A DNA stretch of 64,000 bases from Sphingorhabdus_B arenilitoris (GCF_042651485.1 NZ_JBHSDH010000013.1:744001-808000), one strand, 5' to 3'. Counted from the stretch's first letter, positions 51,418 through 60,007 are shown. The notes: generated by a model from the letters alone, not told the origin. Made by a program: numbers and translations.

Positions 51418-51598
51418 CGAGCGCGTCCAATTCTGCCAAAAGCCCACCAAGTTCCTCTTGTGCCCATTGGATATGGGTGCGGATGCCTTGACGTTGCTCT
51501 TGAGTAAGGGGTAATTCCGCCAAGTCTCTCCAGTCCAACCGGATAGATTCAACCAATGCTTCGGCATCATTCCTCAATTCTTGGATTTCAGATAACAA
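51410..51598 (-). CDS. small helical protein (transposon cargo)
   Basis: A 62-residue acidic, probably all-helical protein (IQELRNDAEALVESIRLDWRD, then QGIRTHIQWAQEELGGLLAEL) with no recognised family. It starts with TTG at 51598, preceded by AAGGAG at good spacing. It is the first gene inside the right end of the transposon, 58 bp from the right terminal repeat, and overlaps the next small gene by eight bases. The pairing of a small acidic and a small basic protein resembles toxin-antitoxin or chaperone pairs, but no family signature supports either. Confidence 0.6.
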   Translation of the reverse strand: MLSEIQELRNDAEALVESIRLDWRDLAELPLTQEQRQGIRTHIQWAQEELGGLLAELDALDA

Positions 51599-51656
51599 TA
51601 CAATCTCCTTTGCTTGCCGCTAAGCATATAGCAATGAGATAGGGATTGCACTGTCA

Positions 51657-51686
51657 AATTTCAAACTGAGACACTACCGTATTTCG
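51657..51686. repeat. right inverted repeat and right target duplication of the IS1-type element
   Basis: The 22-bp inverted repeat ends with AACTGAGACACTACC (51657-51678), the exact complement of the left end, followed by the duplicated target GTATTTCG (51679-51686). Confidence 0.95.
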
Positions 51687-51701
51687 CGCATATACTGGCG
51701 G

Positions 51702-52223
51702 ATGAAGATAGATGATAAATCCAATCAACCCCTTCCCCGCTGGCGGCAATTCGCGGCGAAGGAGCAAGTGGTATTCACACCCGATAAGGAGGATATTCCC
51801 TTCATCCCGGTTGCGATGGAACGCAAACGCGCATCGGGTTGGACGGCGGACCGGCAGCGGCTTTTTATCCGGCATTTGCAACATATTGGCATCGTTGCCG
51901 CAGCGGCGCGGGCCGCCGGTATGTCGCCCAAATCGGCCCATGCCCTGAAAAAACGCGGACATATGCAGCGTTATTTGTCGGGCGAAGCGCCGCCGCAATG
52001 GGATGCGGAGCGGCTTGATTTTACCCAAGCGTGGGATTTGGCGGTAAAAATGGGCCGCGACAATGCCTATTCCCATGCGATTGCCCGCGCGTTGCAGGGC
52101 GAAACGCTTATTATTCGCAAAGAGGGCGGCGTGCGGATAATCGAAAAGCGCCGCTATGATAACCGGCTGCTGGCACGGGCGCTGGCTCCGTTACCGCCTG
52201 CACCTCCCAAATCCGCACGATGA
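51702..52223 (+). CDS. hypothetical protein with HTH-like motif
   Basis: A 173-residue protein of unknown role. Residues about 46-80 read like a terminase-small-subunit or resolvase-type helix-turn-helix: GWTADRQRLFIRHLQHIGIV followed by AAAARAAGMSPKSAHALKKR. A region around FTQAWDLAVKMGRDNAYSHAIARAL and a basic Pro-rich end follow. Proteins of this pattern are common hypothetical genes in sphingomonads. The start is 16 bp from the transposon target duplication, so any native upstream promoter has been displaced by 2.5 kb. Confidence 0.7.
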   Translation: MKIDDKSNQPLPRWRQFAAKEQVVFTPDKEDIPFIPVAMERKRASGWTADRQRLFIRHLQHIGIVAAAARAAGMSPKSAHALKKRGHMQRYLSGEAPPQWDAERLDFTQAWDLAVKMGRDNAYSHAIARALQGETLIIRKEGGVRIIEKRRYDNRLLARALAPLPPAPPKSAR

Positions 52224-52371
52224 CTCGCGGCATGACGGGCCATTTGACAATCCCATTCCGTCATCGTCAGATGAATCGAGAAGACTCTATATTTCAATTA
52301 CTTGCTGCGTTTGTCCTGCAAAAGTTGCCGTCATTGCCTCCATTTGCGGTTACCTTAATAACCTTTAGCGC

Positions 52372-52387
52372 GGACGCATATGCGTCC
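52372..52387. other. 16-bp perfect palindrome downstream of fah
   Basis: GGACGCATATGCGTCC, a perfect 16-bp inverted repeat nine bases after the 3' end of the fumarylacetoacetase gene. There is no T-run, so it is not a standard terminator; it may be an operator or a transcript-end hairpin. The rest of the 173-bp gap (52224-52396) shows nothing recognised. Confidence 0.5.
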
Positions 52388-52396
52388 ACCGCGATC

Positions 52397-53404
52397 TTAC
52401 GCCTGCACCGCCTGCTGCTCAATTGCGCCAAAAATGCTGTGGCCCGCATCATCGCGCACCTCGATCCGGACGGTATCGCCATCTTTCAAAAATGGCGTGG
52501 TCATTTCGCCTTTTTGAATTTTTTCGATCATCCTTATTTCGGCGATGCAGCTATAGCCCAATCCGCCCTCGGCCACCGGTTTTCCCGGGCCGCCATCTGC
52601 ATCGCGGTTCGACACGGTGCCCGATCCGATGATCGAACCAGCCCCGATATTGCGCGTCTTGGCCAGATGCGCAATCAGCACGCCAAAATCGAATGTGCAA
52701 TCATCCGACGCCACCGCCCGGCCAAATGCTTTCCCGTTCAAATCAACCATCAACGTGCGGTGCAGCTTACCCGCTTGCCAATAATCCCCCAGACTTTCGG
52801 GCGTGACGAAAACCGGGGACAGGGCGCTGGCGGGTTTGGATTGGACAAAACCAAATCCCTTGGCCAATTCATCGGGGATCAAATTGCGCAGCGACACGTC
52901 GTTGACCAACCCCACCAAGCGGATATGGCTCAGCGCCTCGGCCGCCGATACGCCGCGCGGGACATCGCCGGTTACCACCACAATCTCCGCCTCCAAATCG
53001 CATCCCCATGCTTCATCACCCAACGGAATGTCATCACGCGGACCCAGAAATTCGTCCGAACCGCCTTGATACATCAACGGATCGTGCCAGAAACTATCCG
53101 GCAATTCGGCCCCTCGCGCCTGCCGCACCAATGCGACATGATTGACATAGGCCGACCCGTCCGCCCATTGATACGCGCGCGGCAAAGGCGCGGCGGCCTC
53201 TCTTTCATGGAACCGGTCTTTTGGTATCACATCATGCGCCAAATCCGTCGACAGCGCCTGCAACGCGGGGGCAATCCGGTCCCAATCATCCAATGCCGCC
53301 TGCATGGTGGGAGCAATATGCCCCGCATCGGCACACCAAGCGAGATCATCCGACACGACCACAAGTTTGCCATCACGGCCGGATTTGAGCGATGCTAGTT
53401 TCAT
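52397..53404 (-). CDS. fumarylacetoacetate hydrolase family protein (fumarylacetoacetase)
   Basis: A 335-residue hydrolase of the FAH family, which splits fumarylacetoacetate to fumarate and acetoacetate, the last step of tyrosine catabolism. Metal-site motif WGCDLEAEIVVV (E138, E140) and LVNDVSLRN with D169, then GTVSNRDADGG. Length and N-terminus MKLASLKSGRDG fit the two-domain bacterial enzymes. ATG 53404 has AAGGGA upstream; a longer frame to 53464 is less likely. hppD and maiA nearby support the tyrosine role over other FAH-family reactions. Confidence 0.87.
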   Translation of the reverse strand: MKLASLKSGRDGKLVVVSDDLAWCADAGHIAPTMQAALDDWDRIAPALQALSTDLAHDVIPKDRFHEREAAAPLPRAYQWADGSAYVNHVALVRQARGAELPDSFWHDPLMYQGGSDEFLGPRDDIPLGDEAWGCDLEAEIVVVTGDVPRGVSAAEALSHIRLVGLVNDVSLRNLIPDELAKGFGFVQSKPASALSPVFVTPESLGDYWQAGKLHRTLMVDLNGKAFGRAVASDDCTFDFGVLIAHLAKTRNIGAGSIIGSGTVSNRDADGGPGKPVAEGGLGYSCIAEIRMIEKIQKGEMTTPFLKDGDTVRIEVRDDAGHSIFGAIEQQAVQA

Positions 53405-53492
53405 TTCTTTCCCTTCTCTCTTACAACCTGCACGCAGCATGGGCGCAATATGATGCAGGATCAACGGCTGTTAAGGCACAAATGAGGAAATC

Positions 53493-54479
53493 ATGGCTGT
53501 AACAGGATTTTTTTGGGGATTAGATATGCTTTACCGATTGTTCGGCGCATTTGCTATTTTATCGGCTTCCGCAACCATGCCCTCTCAGGCCCAAAATGCC
53601 GAAGAAATCGTTGCAGCCGATAAAGGCGTAACAAGCGAGCAAGGCCGCCCAGCCCAATGGTATTTGGAACAGCATAACCGGCTCGCCAGCGCCATTGCCG
53701 CTTTGAAACCCCAAAATCCGGGCACGGTCGATGCCTATATTCTGGTCGCTGGATTGGACGGCGATGCCGTATTTCGCAGCGAGTCAGAGGAAACCGCGAA
53801 AGTTCTCGCCCGGCGATATAATGCCGAGGGGCGGACGATTTTACTGACCACAGACTCGCGCAATGGCGCGGCGCAAGGATCCCCGGCGAATATCAACACC
53901 GCGCTGGCCGCTATCGCCGAAAAAATGGATTTGGCCGAAGATGTCCTGATCCTCTACACGACAAGCCACGGTAACAAAAAGATCGGCATCGTATATCAGG
54001 ACGGCCGGCAAGGTTTCGGCATGATCGCGCCGAGCCGGATGGCGAAAATGCTATCCGACCTAGGTATAAAAAGGCGGCTGATTATGATTTCGGCCTGCTA
54101 TTCGGGCGAATTTATTCCTGATTTGAAAAGCGATGACAGCATCATTATCACTGCCGCTTCATCAATGCGCCCATCCTTTGGTTGTGCCCCCGGAAATGAT
54201 TGGACTTTTTTCGGCGATGCGCTGGTCAATCATGGGTTGCGCACGCCCAAGCCGCTGACCGAAATAACCGGCGATATGCAACATATTATTGGCGGGTGGG
54301 AGAAAGAATTTGATCTCACCCCGTCGGAACCGCAGCTTTCCTTTGGTGCAAAAAGCGAGGAGTGGCTCGCTGCGCTGGAGGCGCAACTGCCGAAAAACGC
54401 GACGCCCAAAACCGGAACGCCATCAATCGAAAGCGCATATTTCTTAGAATTGCGCGCAGAAAAGGGGAAGAAGAAATAG
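53493..54479 (+). CDS. C13 family (legumain-like) cysteine protease, secreted
   Basis: A 328-residue protein with a signal peptide ending near SQAQ. Residues about 80-270 carry the caspase-like fold of peptidase family C13: strand VLILYTTSHG with catalytic His159 and strand LIMISACYSG with catalytic Cys202. It belongs to the caspase-legumain clan, and bacterial members are rarely characterised. Target and localisation (periplasmic or secreted) are inferred. It has GAGG five bases before its ATG; an internal ATG at 53526 is possible. It ends two bases from the convergent VOC gene and is divergent from fah. Confidence 0.85.
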   Translation: MAVTGFFWGLDMLYRLFGAFAILSASATMPSQAQNAEEIVAADKGVTSEQGRPAQWYLEQHNRLASAIAALKPQNPGTVDAYILVAGLDGDAVFRSESEETAKVLARRYNAEGRTILLTTDSRNGAAQGSPANINTALAAIAEKMDLAEDVLILYTTSHGNKKIGIVYQDGRQGFGMIAPSRMAKMLSDLGIKRRLIMISACYSGEFIPDLKSDDSIIITAASSMRPSFGCAPGNDWTFFGDALVNHGLRTPKPLTEITGDMQHIIGGWEKEFDLTPSEPQLSFGAKSEEWLAALEAQLPKNATPKTGTPSIESAYFLELRAEKGKKK

Positions 54480-54481
54480 CG

Positions 54482-55021
54482 CTATTCGGGTGCATGCAAC
54501 CAATCGGCATGGCGCGGCGCCTTTTTGGTTTTACTCCATTCGTCGAGCATTAACGGCGCGACCCGGCGCAGCTCAGCATATTGTTCCTCGGTCCCGATAT
54601 CGCAGGCCAATTCCAGCCGGTGGCCATTGGGGTCGAAAAAATAAATCGACTTAAAAATGCCATGATGCGTCGGGCCGAGCACGTCAATTCCTTGCTCCTC
54701 CAAATGCCGCTTCGCCGCCAGCAGGGCATCCAAGTCACTGACTTGAAAGGCAATATGCTGCACCCATTGCGGAGTATTGGGATCGCGGCCCATTTCCGGC
54801 TGCTCCGGCAATTCGAAAAAGGCAATGATATTACCCCCACCGCAATCCAGAAAAATATGCATATACGGGTCATAGGCGCCGGTCGAGGGAACGTGATCCT
54901 CGCTAAATGCCGTGGTAAATTCCATGCCCAGATTATCGCGGTACCAATCGGCCGTCTCCTTGGCGTCGTTGCACCGATAGGCGACATGATGGATTCGGTT
55001 CAACGCGAAGGGCACGCTCAT
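54482..55021 (-). CDS. VOC family protein coupled to hppD
   Basis: A 179-residue vicinal-oxygen-chelate protein: IHHVAYRC (H12), YMHIFLDCGGGNIIAFFE (H55, E70), WVQHIAFQV (H89) and GHRLELAC (E137) supply a complete metal triad, as in glyoxalases and extradiol dioxygenases. It overlaps the hppD stop by four bases (ATGA), so it is cotranslated with the tyrosine enzyme. Its reaction is unknown; a ring-opening, isomerising or protective role in homogentisate metabolism is inference. Not the cupin-type homogentisate dioxygenase. Confidence 0.82.
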   Translation of the reverse strand: MSVPFALNRIHHVAYRCNDAKETADWYRDNLGMEFTTAFSEDHVPSTGAYDPYMHIFLDCGGGNIIAFFELPEQPEMGRDPNTPQWVQHIAFQVSDLDALLAAKRHLEEQGIDVLGPTHHGIFKSIYFFDPNGHRLELACDIGTEEQYAELRRVAPLMLDEWSKTKKAPRHADWLHAPE

Positions 55022-56118
55022 TGTGCAGGCTCCGTTTCCAAAACGCCGCGAGCAATCTGGTCGCGCTCAATGCTTTCGAACAAGGCCTTAAAATTGCCCT
55101 CGCCAAATCCCTCATCTTTCTTACGCTGGATAAACTCAAAAAACACAGGACCAACCTGCGTCTCCGAAAATATCTGCAGCAAAAGCCGGGGATCGCCATC
55201 GTCGGTTGATCCATCCAATAATATGCCCCGTTTTTGGAGCTCTGCGACCGGTTCACCATGACCGGGGAGCCGCTGTTCCAGCATCTCATAATAAGTCGCG
55301 GGCGGCGCAGTCATGAACGGCGTGCCCAACGCCTTCAGCCTATCCCAGCACGCGATGAGATCATCACAGATAAAGGCGATATGCTGGATCCCCTCACCGT
55401 TATAGGCGCGCAAAAACTCCTCAATCTGCCCGCCGCCAGCTTTCCCTTCTTCATTAAGCGGAATGCGAATTTTACCATCGGGGGCAGTCATCGCGCGCGA
55501 GGTCAGTCCGGTATATTCGCCCTTGATATCAAAATAACGGATTTCACGGAAATTGAAGATACGCTCGTAAAATGCCGCCCAATAATCCATCCGCCCGCCA
55601 TAAACATTATGGGTCAAGTGATCGATCAGCTTAAATCCCGCGCCGACCGGATGCCGATCCGCTCCGGGAAGATATTCAAAATCAATGTCATAAATCGACA
55701 AAGCATCCGGGTTATCCAGCGTCGCATAACGGTCGACCAGATAAATCAACGCTCCGCCAATACCGCGGATCGCAGGGATGCGCAGTTCCATAACACCCGT
55801 TTTGGCCTCCACCGGCTCTGCACCGCGCTCTATTGCCTCAGCATAGGCCTTCGCCGCGTCCTTAACCCTAAATGCCATCCCGCAAGCCGACGCGCCATGC
55901 TCTGCGCCAAAATAAGCAGCATGACTGCGCGGTTCATAATTGGCGATCAGGTTAATCTCCCCCTGCCGCCATAAATCCACATCTTTTGACCTGTGGTGGG
56001 CGATATGAGAGAAACCCATCGCGGTGAAGACAGGTTCAAGCATTCCCTTTGTCGGGGCGCAAAATTCGATAAATTCAAATCCGTCAAGGCCGATGGGATT
56101 TTCAAACAAGTCGGTCAT
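55018..56118 (-). CDS. hppD: 4-hydroxyphenylpyruvate dioxygenase
   Basis: Converts 4-hydroxyphenylpyruvate to homogentisate. The 366 residues are two VOC modules, with iron ligands H167 (LIDHLTHNVY), H246 (IQHIAFICDD) and E328 (VFFEFIQRK), all intact. ATG 56118 has GGAG six bases upstream and matches family length; an earlier start at 56145 is unlikely. Cotranscribed with the VOC gene. A MarR-family gene lies upstream on the same strand. Confidence 0.95.
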   Translation of the reverse strand: MTDLFENPIGLDGFEFIEFCAPTKGMLEPVFTAMGFSHIAHHRSKDVDLWRQGEINLIANYEPRSHAAYFGAEHGASACGMAFRVKDAAKAYAEAIERGAEPVEAKTGVMELRIPAIRGIGGALIYLVDRYATLDNPDALSIYDIDFEYLPGADRHPVGAGFKLIDHLTHNVYGGRMDYWAAFYERIFNFREIRYFDIKGEYTGLTSRAMTAPDGKIRIPLNEEGKAGGGQIEEFLRAYNGEGIQHIAFICDDLIACWDRLKALGTPFMTAPPATYYEMLEQRLPGHGEPVAELQKRGILLDGSTDDGDPRLLLQIFSETQVGPVFFEFIQRKKDEGFGEGNFKALFESIERDQIARGVLETEPAQ

Positions 56119-56269
56119 GGAACACTCCAGAATATAGGAAAGCAAAACTAAGCCGATGGATCACATCGTCCCAGATTATGCAAATATAGTATCAAATGAA
56201 ACCATTTTTGCCAAGGCTGTTTTATACATAGTGCCGATCGACCCGTAGATAGTTTCCATAGACGCGGAT

Positions 56270-56719
56270 CTACTGATCTAACTCACTTGCGAGCTTTCGC
56301 AGCTTAGCCAGTATCGCCGAAAGCTGCATTGCCTCTTCATTTCCTAATATTTTTTCCAAATGGGTTTCAATTGACAGCGCTTCGGGCACAATTTCATCGT
56401 AAAGCGCTCTACCATTTTTGGTTAAAGCCAAATGATGGGAACGGCCGTCGGCACTGTTGGGCACGCGCGAGACCAAACCGCGATCCACCAGGATTTTGGA
56501 CGCACGGTTGACACTCACCTTGTCCATTGCGGTAGCCATCGCTAAATCGCGTTGTGTCGCGCTTTCACACTCCCCAAGCACCGCCATCAGCCGCCATTCA
56601 GCGATACGCAATCCGAAGCGACTACGATAGCTTCGCGCGATCAAATCGCTGACAGCATTGGACGTGATCGACAATTGATAAGGAAGGAAATCCGCCAGCC
56701 GCAATTTTGATTCTGCCAT
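56270..56719 (-). CDS. MarR family transcriptional regulator
   Basis: A 149-residue winged-helix regulator. The core reads RIAEWRLMAVLGECESATQRDLAMATAMDKVSVNRASKILVDRGLVSR, followed by the wing ADGRSHHLALTKNGR and a dimer helix. It begins 11 bp after the TonB-receptor stop, so it is cotranscribed with it, and its stop is about 150 bp before hppD on the same strand. Ligand unknown; an aromatic compound is plausible from context, since MarR proteins often sense phenolics. Confidence 0.88.
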   Translation of the reverse strand: MAESKLRLADFLPYQLSITSNAVSDLIARSYRSRFGLRIAEWRLMAVLGECESATQRDLAMATAMDKVSVNRASKILVDRGLVSRVPNSADGRSHHLALTKNGRALYDEIVPEALSIETHLEKILGNEEAMQLSAILAKLRKLASELDQ

Positions 56720-56730
56720 AATACCACCTA

Positions 56731-58839
56731 TTAATAATCAGCAGATACACCAACCCATATGGTTCGTGGTGTCGCTCGTTCTACGATGCCGCTATTGCTG
56801 ATTGCCGCCTGCACATCTGAATCAAAAATATTTTCCGCGCGCAAATTGATCCGGATTGCAGAAAACAGCTGATAAGACAGTGCTGCATCAGCGGTAACTG
56901 CGCTTTTCAAACGCTGCGCGTTGGTATCATCTTCAAATTGCGGCCCAATATAACGCAGCGAAACGCCGCCCTCCAGCCTGCTGCCTCGATACTCCAAATC
57001 GGCGCTGCCAAAGTGTTTTGCAACCTGCGCTGGACGCAGGCCATTCAGCGCCGCAGCATCGCCGCTGCTGATAACGCTTGCATCGACGTAAGCATAGGCG
57101 GCCCGAACACTGAGCGCTGTCGATATGTTCATCCGCCCTTCCACTTCGATGCCTTTACTGTCGACCGCGTCCAAATTGCGCCGCTGGCTGAAGGTGCCTG
57201 CGCCAGATACAAATCCGACACCGGGGAATAGGCCGGGCCCCCGAGCAAGCGTTACATTGGCAATCGCATTGTCCAACCGGTTCCAATAAGCGGTGACGGA
57301 GAAACTGTAGCGACCCTTTTGCCAGTCGGCACCTGCCTCTAGGCCCTGAATTCGCTCCGGTTCCAATAATTCATTTGCCGCCGTTGCATCGGCGCCAACC
57401 CGAAACGGACGATACAGTTCATTCAAGGTCGGCAACCGCCAACCCATATAGGCAGAGGAGCGAAGTTTCAGAGCATCATCCAATTGATACGCTAGGCCCA
57501 AACGCCCTGACCCCTGTGTGCCCGATCTATTGGAAAACCGATCATCGCTCCGCACGCTGCCATCCGATAGGTTGATTTCCCGCCGGAAGCCATTGGCCAC
57601 ATTCCAACGATCGACGCGGCCCCCAACCGTTAAGGTCAACCCGTCATTCGGCTGCAACGTCAATTCCGCAAAGCCGCCATATGTGTCGGTGCGGCCGCCT
57701 GCATTCCGGTTCCGCCCCGGATTTGTACCGGTGAAAAAGAAATTCTCGCGCGTTTCGCCAATCGTCCGCCGCCAGTCTGCACCCAGCCTGAGTTCGATAT
57801 CGTCATCCACTGCCGGACGGATTTCGAAGCGCGCGCCAAGTCCAGTTGAGGGCGTCGCAAATTGATCGAGCACCAGATTAACCGAGTTACGGTCGTTCGC
57901 GACGCTGCCAAAACGGGTCGCAAACTCCCTCACCTGCAAATAGCCGAGCGCCGACCATTGCCAATCGCCGCCCCGGTCGACCAACCGCAGCGAAGCGTCG
58001 GCGCCGCTATTTTGATTGTCGCTAAAGTCGAAACCGCGATCACGTTCATCGGTGAAAGCGCGGGCGCTGAATTGTAATTCGGTGTCATTCGATACCGGCG
58101 TGACGGCGCGAACCGCTAATCCGGCTTGTTCATAGGGCGCTGCCCGGTCTACGCTGCCACGCTGTCCATCGATGATCGGAATGAAACCATCCGAACGGGC
58201 ATAGCTGCCCGAAATAGACAGGCTGCCTTGCCCCAAATTTTGCAGCAGGGCGGCTTTTGCGTCCACACTGTTGCGGCTGCCATAATATAAGGCACCGCCC
58301 AGCTTGTCCTGATTTTGAAGACTATCAAGTTCGATTATCCCAGCCAGAGCACCTGGTCCCGAAGCCACCTGCCCAGCACCCCGTCGCACACGAATACTGG
58401 CAAGGTTCATCGCATCATAACCCGGCCAGCTAATCCAACCCCCAAATGGGTCGGCCTGCGGCACATCATCCAGCACCAGAAGTGCGCGAGACGAGGCATT
58501 TCCGCCCAGTCCGCGTAGCGTGACACCCTGGCTGGTCGGATTGGCACTACGCGCGTCACTACGCCGGAATTGCTGAAGCGAGGGAACAGAACGGAGCGCA
58601 TTTTCGAGACGCAAATCCTTCGCTTCAACCTGCTGTATCGCCTCGATTTTTTCGGCCTGTGCTGTCGGCAAATTACCGACAACCAAAATGCTGCCATGCG
58701 GATATGCAGCGGATTGGCCGTCTTCGTCTTCAATGATATGGATCGACGCGGTTTCGGTCTTGCTGGCCTGTCCCCATGCGGGCGGCGCAACAGAGTAAAA
58801 TCCGATAACAGGAAGAGAGAATATTATTATTTTTTTCAC
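56731..58839 (-). CDS. TonB-dependent outer membrane receptor
   Basis: A 702-residue beta-barrel receptor with signal peptide ending near WGQ. The plug domain (about 45-175) has the SVPSLQQFRR and GVTLRGLGGNASSRALLVLDDVPQADPFGG segments; the barrel repeats follow, ending at the C-terminal residues WVGVSADY, with terminal aromatic Tyr as required for BAM. Cognate ligand unknown. It heads a unit with the MarR gene. The 108 bp before its start hold CGCCA/TGGCG and AGCTAGCT dyads but no recognised riboswitch. Confidence 0.9.
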   Translation of the reverse strand: MKKIIIFSLPVIGFYSVAPPAWGQASKTETASIHIIEDEDGQSAAYPHGSILVVGNLPTAQAEKIEAIQQVEAKDLRLENALRSVPSLQQFRRSDARSANPTSQGVTLRGLGGNASSRALLVLDDVPQADPFGGWISWPGYDAMNLASIRVRRGAGQVASGPGALAGIIELDSLQNQDKLGGALYYGSRNSVDAKAALLQNLGQGSLSISGSYARSDGFIPIIDGQRGSVDRAAPYEQAGLAVRAVTPVSNDTELQFSARAFTDERDRGFDFSDNQNSGADASLRLVDRGGDWQWSALGYLQVREFATRFGSVANDRNSVNLVLDQFATPSTGLGARFEIRPAVDDDIELRLGADWRRTIGETRENFFFTGTNPGRNRNAGGRTDTYGGFAELTLQPNDGLTLTVGGRVDRWNVANGFRREINLSDGSVRSDDRFSNRSGTQGSGRLGLAYQLDDALKLRSSAYMGWRLPTLNELYRPFRVGADATAANELLEPERIQGLEAGADWQKGRYSFSVTAYWNRLDNAIANVTLARGPGLFPGVGFVSGAGTFSQRRNLDAVDSKGIEVEGRMNISTALSVRAAYAYVDASVISSGDAAALNGLRPAQVAKHFGSADLEYRGSRLEGGVSLRYIGPQFEDDTNAQRLKSAVTADAALSYQLFSAIRINLRAENIFDSDVQAAISNSGIVERATPRTIWVGVSADY

Positions 58840-58947
58840 AAGCTATGCTTTTCCTAATAAGCTATTGTTTTAACACAATCCGCCAACCGGAATGTATGGC
58901 GGCGCTGTCAATTGCGGATGAGCTAGCTACCGCTAACCAAACATTTT

Positions 58948-59361
58948 TCAATCACGCATCCATTTGTTGAAAGACGGCATTTCATCTGCACTGGGCAAAC
59001 GATGATAAGGCTGCGCGTCGCAGATAAAATTTGCGCTATCCGCTTTGCCAAATACCGAAGGATCATCAAGGCTACCGACCTTGATAATTACCGCGTCAAA
59101 CCCCGGTGCGCGCGTAAATAAATGTGTGCCGCAATTTTCGCAGAATTGCCGTGTCACGGCGTGCTCAATATCGCTGCGAGTATAATCCTTCACCTGCCCT
59201 TTGGTCAGGGCGAATCCCTGCGCTGGCATCGCCATGACCAGCAAATTACCCCCGCCGGTGATATATTGGCATTCGCGGCAAAAGCATTCTGCCTTGATCA
59301 TCGGTTCGCCCTCCGCCTGGTAACGAACCGCACGGCAATAGCATCCTCCTTCGACTTTCAT
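58948..59361 (-). CDS. GFA family protein (glutathione-dependent formaldehyde-activating-like)
   Basis: A 137-residue zinc-binding protein of the GFA/DUF636 family: GGCYCRAVRYQ, ECFCRECQ and FCENCGTHLF supply the Cys sets. Most members have no verified GFA activity, and the catalysed reaction is unknown. It starts 10 bp after maiA and is likely cotranscribed with it; a glutathione link through maiA is possible. The TonB receptor follows on the same strand. Confidence 0.9.
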   Translation of the reverse strand: MKVEGGCYCRAVRYQAEGEPMIKAECFCRECQYITGGGNLLVMAMPAQGFALTKGQVKDYTRSDIEHAVTRQFCENCGTHLFTRAPGFDAVIIKVGSLDDPSVFGKADSANFICDAQPYHRLPSADEMPSFNKWMRD

Positions 59362-59371
59362 AATTCCTCCT

Positions 59372-60007
59372 TTAACCGTCGGGGTTTACTGCATCGGGAT
59401 GAGCGGCTTGAAACGCATCCATGTTCAGGAGCGCCGCATTGACCCGCATCAATTTTGGATAAGCGCCTAATGGCGTATCAAAACGCTGCGCATTATAGAT
59501 TTGGGGGACCAGACAGACATCGGCCAGATTAGGCTGATCGCCGCCAAAAAGGCCTGTGTCTGGCGCCATTATTTCGAGCGCGCCAAATCCTTCGGTGATC
59601 CAGTGCCGATACCAACCGTCCACCGCGTCCTGTTCCTGCCCGAGCTCATTTTTCAGATATTTGAGGATACGCAGATTGTTAAGCGGGTGGATATCCGCTC
59701 CAATGACCAAAGCCTGCGCCAATGTCTGCGCGCGCAAAGCAGGGTTTGCAGATACCATTGGCGGGTCGGGATAATGGGCATCAAGATAATCAATAATGGC
59801 AAGGCTTTGCGTCAAATCATGCCCGTCAATCGACAGCATCGGCACAAAAGCTTGCGGATTGCGTGCGACATAATCGGGCGCCTTATTTTCGCCGGTCACA
59901 AGACTGGTATCCACCCGCCGATATTTCACTTTTTTCAGATTTAGCGCGATACGGACGCGGTAGCTGGCCGACGATCGGAAATAGTCATAGAGGATGGTGT
60001 CGTTCAT
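59372..60007 (-). CDS. maiA: maleylacetoacetate isomerase (zeta-class GST)
   Basis: A 211-residue glutathione transferase of the zeta class, which isomerises maleylacetoacetate to fumarylacetoacetate. The active-site loop reads YFRSSASYRVRIALNLK, with Ala in place of the usual Cys of SSCS but both catalytic serines kept; the ETG-like segment QAFVPMLSIDG and the C-terminal DVCLVPQIYNAQRFD block match. It is about 6 kb from fah and 3.3 kb from hppD, with non-pathway genes between, so the pathway is clustered loosely rather than in one operon. Confidence 0.9.
   Translation of the reverse strand: MNDTILYDYFRSSASYRVRIALNLKKVKYRRVDTSLVTGENKAPDYVARNPQAFVPMLSIDGHDLTQSLAIIDYLDAHYPDPPMVSANPALRAQTLAQALVIGADIHPLNNLRILKYLKNELGQEQDAVDGWYRHWITEGFGALEIMAPDTGLFGGDQPNLADVCLVPQIYNAQRFDTPLGAYPKLMRVNAALLNMDAFQAAHPDAVNPDG

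Larger units (their letters stand above)
49164..51678. mobile_element. IS1-type transposon with passenger genes (2515 bp)
   Basis: A complete element: perfect 22-bp terminal inverted repeats, an 8-bp target duplication GTATTTCG on both sides, a single-frame IS1-type transposase and three passenger genes (P63C-domain protein, small basic protein, small helical protein). The intact ends, duplication and reading frames imply a recent insertion. It lies between uvrD and the gene at 51702, whose start codon is now only 16 bp beyond the duplication. Most IS1 elements are below 1 kb and carry only transposase, so the cargo is unusual. Confidence 0.95.

Noticed and set aside
52220..53398. 392-codon open frame on the plus strand opposite fah
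   Set aside because: Antisense of a conserved hydrolase; composition rich in Arg and His without motif.
58840..58947. Cobalamin-type riboswitch before the TonB receptor
   Set aside because: The gap is only 108 bp, and no B12-box or conserved core was found; only short dyads are present.
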